7,117 bases of DNA from Rickettsiaceae bacterium. GTDB taxonomy: Bacteria; Pseudomonadota; Alphaproteobacteria; Rickettsiales; Rickettsiaceae. The translations under genes and the position numbers were made by a program. This document shows, in pieces, positions 5,188 through 7,117 of the stretch. The notes below the pieces were generated by a model. That model saw nothing but the letters and a program-made list of their open reading frames with translations. It was not told where the DNA came from and ran no database searches. Positions within the stretch are counted from its first letter, which is position 1, and the number at the start of each line of letters is the position of its first letter. The DNA is taken from the NCBI GenBank assembly GCA_021741085.1, contig JAIOYM010000055.1:1-7117 (forward strand), written 5' to 3'.

Positions 5188-6132
5188 ATGAAAAATGCAA
5201 TAATATTTCCAGGGCAAGGAGCTCAATTTGTAGGCATGTGCAAAGAACTTGCCGCAAATCATAAAGTAGTTAAAAATGTTTTTGATGAAGTGGATGAAGC
5301 TTTAAAGTTAAAGTTAAGTAAAATTATGTTCGAGGGACCAGAAGAAGAGCTTACGGATACAGCTAATGCACAAGCTGCTTTAATGGCCGCTTCAATAGCT
5401 ATTACAAGACTTATTGAACACATGTTATCTAGTGGTATAGAGACTTTAGCTAGCATAGTTGCTGGCCATTCATTAGGGCAATATACTGCGCTTTGTGCAG
5501 CTAACAGCCTTAGCTTGGCTGATACTAGTAGAATTTTACAGAAACGAGGAAGGGCCATGAAAAACTCATGCGCAGAAGGCGTAGGAGCAATGGCTGCTTG
5601 TATAAAAACGTCCATAGAAGAACTCAAAGAAGTAATTTCTGCAGCTAAAAAATATGGTATATGCGAAATTGCAAATGATAATTCAGCAGAACAAGTGGTA
5701 ATTAGCGGCGACGCTAAAGCTGTAGACTTTGCTATATCTCAGCTAGAAACTATGGGTAAACGCGCCATCAAATTAAAAGTTAGCGCTCCATTTCATTGCC
5801 CATTAATGCAAAATGCCGCAGATGAAATGAAAATACATCTTAATCAATTGCAATTTACCAATCCTTTAATTCCTGTGATTGATAATTGCACTTTAGAACT
5901 TATAAAGCATAAAGAAAATATCTCAGAGTTATTGGTTGCGCAAATTACTAACCGAGTTAGATGGCGTGAAACTATTCTTATGTTGCAGGAGAAAGGGGTT
6001 AGCCATGTTTTAGAAGTGGGTCCAAGTGATGTGTTAACTAAAATGAATAAGCGTAGTGGATATAAGTTTGAAGCAATTTCTTTGGCTAACGGAAATGACA
6101 TTGAAAAATATTTAACGGAATTTTACAAATGA
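5188..6132 (+). CDS. fabD: Malonyl-CoA:acyl carrier protein transacylase FabD
   Basis: A 314-residue cytoplasmic enzyme, close to the usual length of about 310. The ATG at 5188 is chosen because the conserved N-terminus FPGQGAQ (residues 7-13) then falls where the family has it; a GTG at 5164 would add eight residues. The nucleophile elbow GHSLG is at 93-97 with catalytic Ser95. Arg120 in KRGRAM is the expected malonyl-carboxylate-binding arginine, and His203 in SAPFHCPLM completes the catalytic pair. Gln10, the NDNSAEQVVISG stretch (163-174) and LEVGPSDVLTKM near 275-286 are also typical. FabD moves malonyl from CoA to ACP, feeding each elongation cycle of type II fatty-acid synthesis. No clear ribosome-binding site is visible. 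Its stop overlaps the start of the transporter gene by 4 nt, so the two are likely cotranslated. Confidence 0.95.
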   Translation: MKNAIIFPGQGAQFVGMCKELAANHKVVKNVFDEVDEALKLKLSKIMFEGPEEELTDTANAQAALMAASIAITRLIEHMLSSGIETLASIVAGHSLGQYTALCAANSLSLADTSRILQKRGRAMKNSCAEGVGAMAACIKTSIEELKEVISAAKKYGICEIANDNSAEQVVISGDAKAVDFAISQLETMGKRAIKLKVSAPFHCPLMQNAADEMKIHLNQLQFTNPLIPVIDNCTLELIKHKENISELLVAQITNRVRWRETILMLQEKGVSHVLEVGPSDVLTKMNKRSGYKFEAISLANGNDIEKYLTEFYK

Positions 6133-6998
6133 GCCTAACAAATAAAAATAGTATGCTTGCAGTTTTGTGGTTTATTTGTAGCTTATTTATAAGCGTAACA
6201 AATGACGTTATAACAAAATATACAGGCTTCCAACTTGGTATACAACAAGTGATTTTTTGCCGTTTTTTCTTCAGTTTTTTAGTGATTTTACCAGTAATTC
6301 TAATGAGAGGAGTGGGCAGCATTAAAACCAACAATCTTTTTTTACAAATTGCTAGAGGTGTATTGTTATTTTTTGGGATGTCTAGCTGGATGTACTCTAT
6401 TACTATAGTACCTATAGCCACTGCTACTATAGTGAATTTTTCTATCCCAATTTTTGTGTTAATACTTGCTAGAATATTTCTAAAGGAAAAGGTTACTTTA
6501 CTTAGGTGGATAGTAACACTAATAGGCTTCGTAGGGATTGTTACTACTTTAAAACTGCATGATTGCTGTAGTTTTGATAGTATAGCATTAGTTTTGGGGG
6601 CGATAATATTTGCCAGCTTAGATGTTATCAATAAAAGTGTTGTAAGCAAAGAATCTATGCTAGCTATGTTGTTCTATTCAGCATTAATTAGCACTTTGTT
6701 GGCAATGCCTCAAGCGATTATTAGCTGGCAGCCATTGACTATAGAGCATGCTTTGTTGTTTTTGACCTTAGGAATTGGAGCAAATATGATATTATTTTGT
6801 TTGCTTAAGGCCTTTAGCTATACAGATGCATCAGCGTTAGCGCCTTATAGATATTTGGAGTTACCAATTTCATTATTAGTTGGCTATATATTGTTCAATG
6901 ATAGCCCAGATAAATATAGTATATTAGGCGCTGCTATGATTATTCCGTCAACTTTTTTCATTATTTATTCAGAGGCTCAAAAGAAATATCAAGCTTAA
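6129..6998 (+). CDS. sam: EamA/DMT-family transporter, probable S-adenosylmethionine importer Sam
   Basis: A 289-residue inner-membrane protein with two EamA repeats (about 10-141 and 152-281) and ten predicted membrane helices. It closely follows the pattern of the rickettsial SAM uptake transporter: NDVITKY near 25-31, CRFFFSFLVILP at 44-55, ARGVLLFFGMSSWMY at 75-89, PIATATIVNFSIP at 95-107, KESMLAMLFYSA at 174-185 and ALAPYRYLEL at 236-245. In Rickettsia prowazekii Sam imports SAM from the host cytosol, substituting for a lost or decaying SAM synthetase. By this resemblance I infer SAM import here too, though general DMT permeases share the fold and the substrate is not provable from sequence. 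The ATG lies in the ATGA overlap with fabD, implying translational coupling and control from the fabD promoter. Only the first few residues vary in length among homologues, so the start is credible. Confidence 0.8.
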   Translation: MSLTNKNSMLAVLWFICSLFISVTNDVITKYTGFQLGIQQVIFCRFFFSFLVILPVILMRGVGSIKTNNLFLQIARGVLLFFGMSSWMYSITIVPIATATIVNFSIPIFVLILARIFLKEKVTLLRWIVTLIGFVGIVTTLKLHDCCSFDSIALVLGAIIFASLDVINKSVVSKESMLAMLFYSALISTLLAMPQAIISWQPLTIEHALLFLTLGIGANMILFCLLKAFSYTDASALAPYRYLELPISLLVGYILFNDSPDKYSILGAAMIIPSTFFIIYSEAQKKYQA

Positions 6999-7044
6999 TT
7001 GTTTAGAGTTCTATCTACATAAAGCTTGAATTAAATAGTTTTTT
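6989..7044 (+). terminator. Possible terminator after the fabD-sam pair
   Basis: TCAAGCTT at 6989-6996 pairs with AAGCTTGA at 7022-7029 over 8 bp with a long 25-base spacer. A T6 run follows at 7039-7044, ten bases after the stem. The left arm runs into the sam stop codon (6996-6998). Weak stem and long loop make this tentative. No stronger hairpin is seen before the window ends. Confidence 0.25.
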
Positions 7045-7058
7045 AAATTAGCTCTTTA

Positions 7059-7117
7059 TCAGCCGCTCCAAGAGTTAATCATTTTACTAGATTTTTTTAT
7101 ATCTAAGAAGTCTTTTC
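7059..7117 (-). CDS. Possible C-terminal end of a minus-strand gene cut by the right edge
   Basis: On the minus strand, entering from the right edge, one frame is open for 18 codons to a TGA at 7059-7061, giving KDFLDIKKSSKMINSWSG. The other two minus frames stop sooner. It would converge with sam, leaving 60 bp between the stops. The piece is too short to assign to a family and could be chance, so I claim only that this is the frame to test with flanking sequence. Confidence 0.25.
   Translation of the reverse strand, partial: KDFLDIKKSSKMINSWSG

Noticed and set aside
5259..5627. A 122-codon open frame on the minus strand within fabD
   Set aside because: fabD has complete catalytic motifs over this stretch; the antisense frame shows no domain and no upstream signals.
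6086..6649. A 187-codon open frame on the minus strand, antisense to sam
   Set aside because: It lies across the transporter gene and the end of fabD, both of which have clear family motifs; its translation shows none and it is a mirror of the hydrophobic coding frame.

Overview
The window is AT-rich (roughly 30% GC by eye) and looks like a chromosomal segment of an obligate intracellular alphaproteobacterium, most likely a member of Rickettsiales. The strongest pointers are a homologue of the rickettsial S-adenosylmethionine uptake transporter (Sam), a parvulin-like exported foldase of the kind annotated as Plp in Rickettsia, the AT-biased codon use, weak or absent Shine-Dalgarno sites, and rather long intergenic gaps. 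Family calls come from motifs recognised by eye; no search was run.

Layout: 1-235 (minus) is the N-terminal part of murB, cut by the window edge. A 289-bp divergent gap holds candidate promoters for murB and for the next gene. 525-1406 (plus) is a lipoprotein-like parvulin foldase whose two characteristic histidine positions are both substituted. 1407-1562 holds a 14-bp AT-rich inverted repeat overlapping a weak promoter-like sequence. 1563-2831 (plus) is an unrecognised 422-residue multi-spanning membrane protein whose N-terminal 250 residues are built from degenerate in-frame repeats; this is the least explained gene here. Facing it on the minus strand, 4 bp away, is a short coding-like remnant (2835-2987) that carries two competing GC-rich hairpins.

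3111-5026 (plus) is a probable two-gene unit: ygfZ (folate-dependent Fe-S cluster maintenance) followed by an exported metallo-beta-lactamase-fold hydrolase of the NAPE-PLD type. 5188-6998 (plus) is a tightly coupled pair, fabD (malonyl-CoA:ACP transacylase) and sam, sharing an ATGA overlap. A possible C-terminal end of another minus-strand gene lies at the right edge (7059-7117).

Taken together the region is mostly housekeeping: cell-wall precursor synthesis, envelope protein folding, Fe-S maintenance, phospholipid or lipid-amide hydrolysis, fatty-acid initiation and scavenging of a host metabolite. The accessory-looking part is 1563-2990, where a repeat-built membrane protein and an eroded small ORF sit between conserved genes. 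I see no tRNA, rRNA, CRISPR array or insertion sequence.
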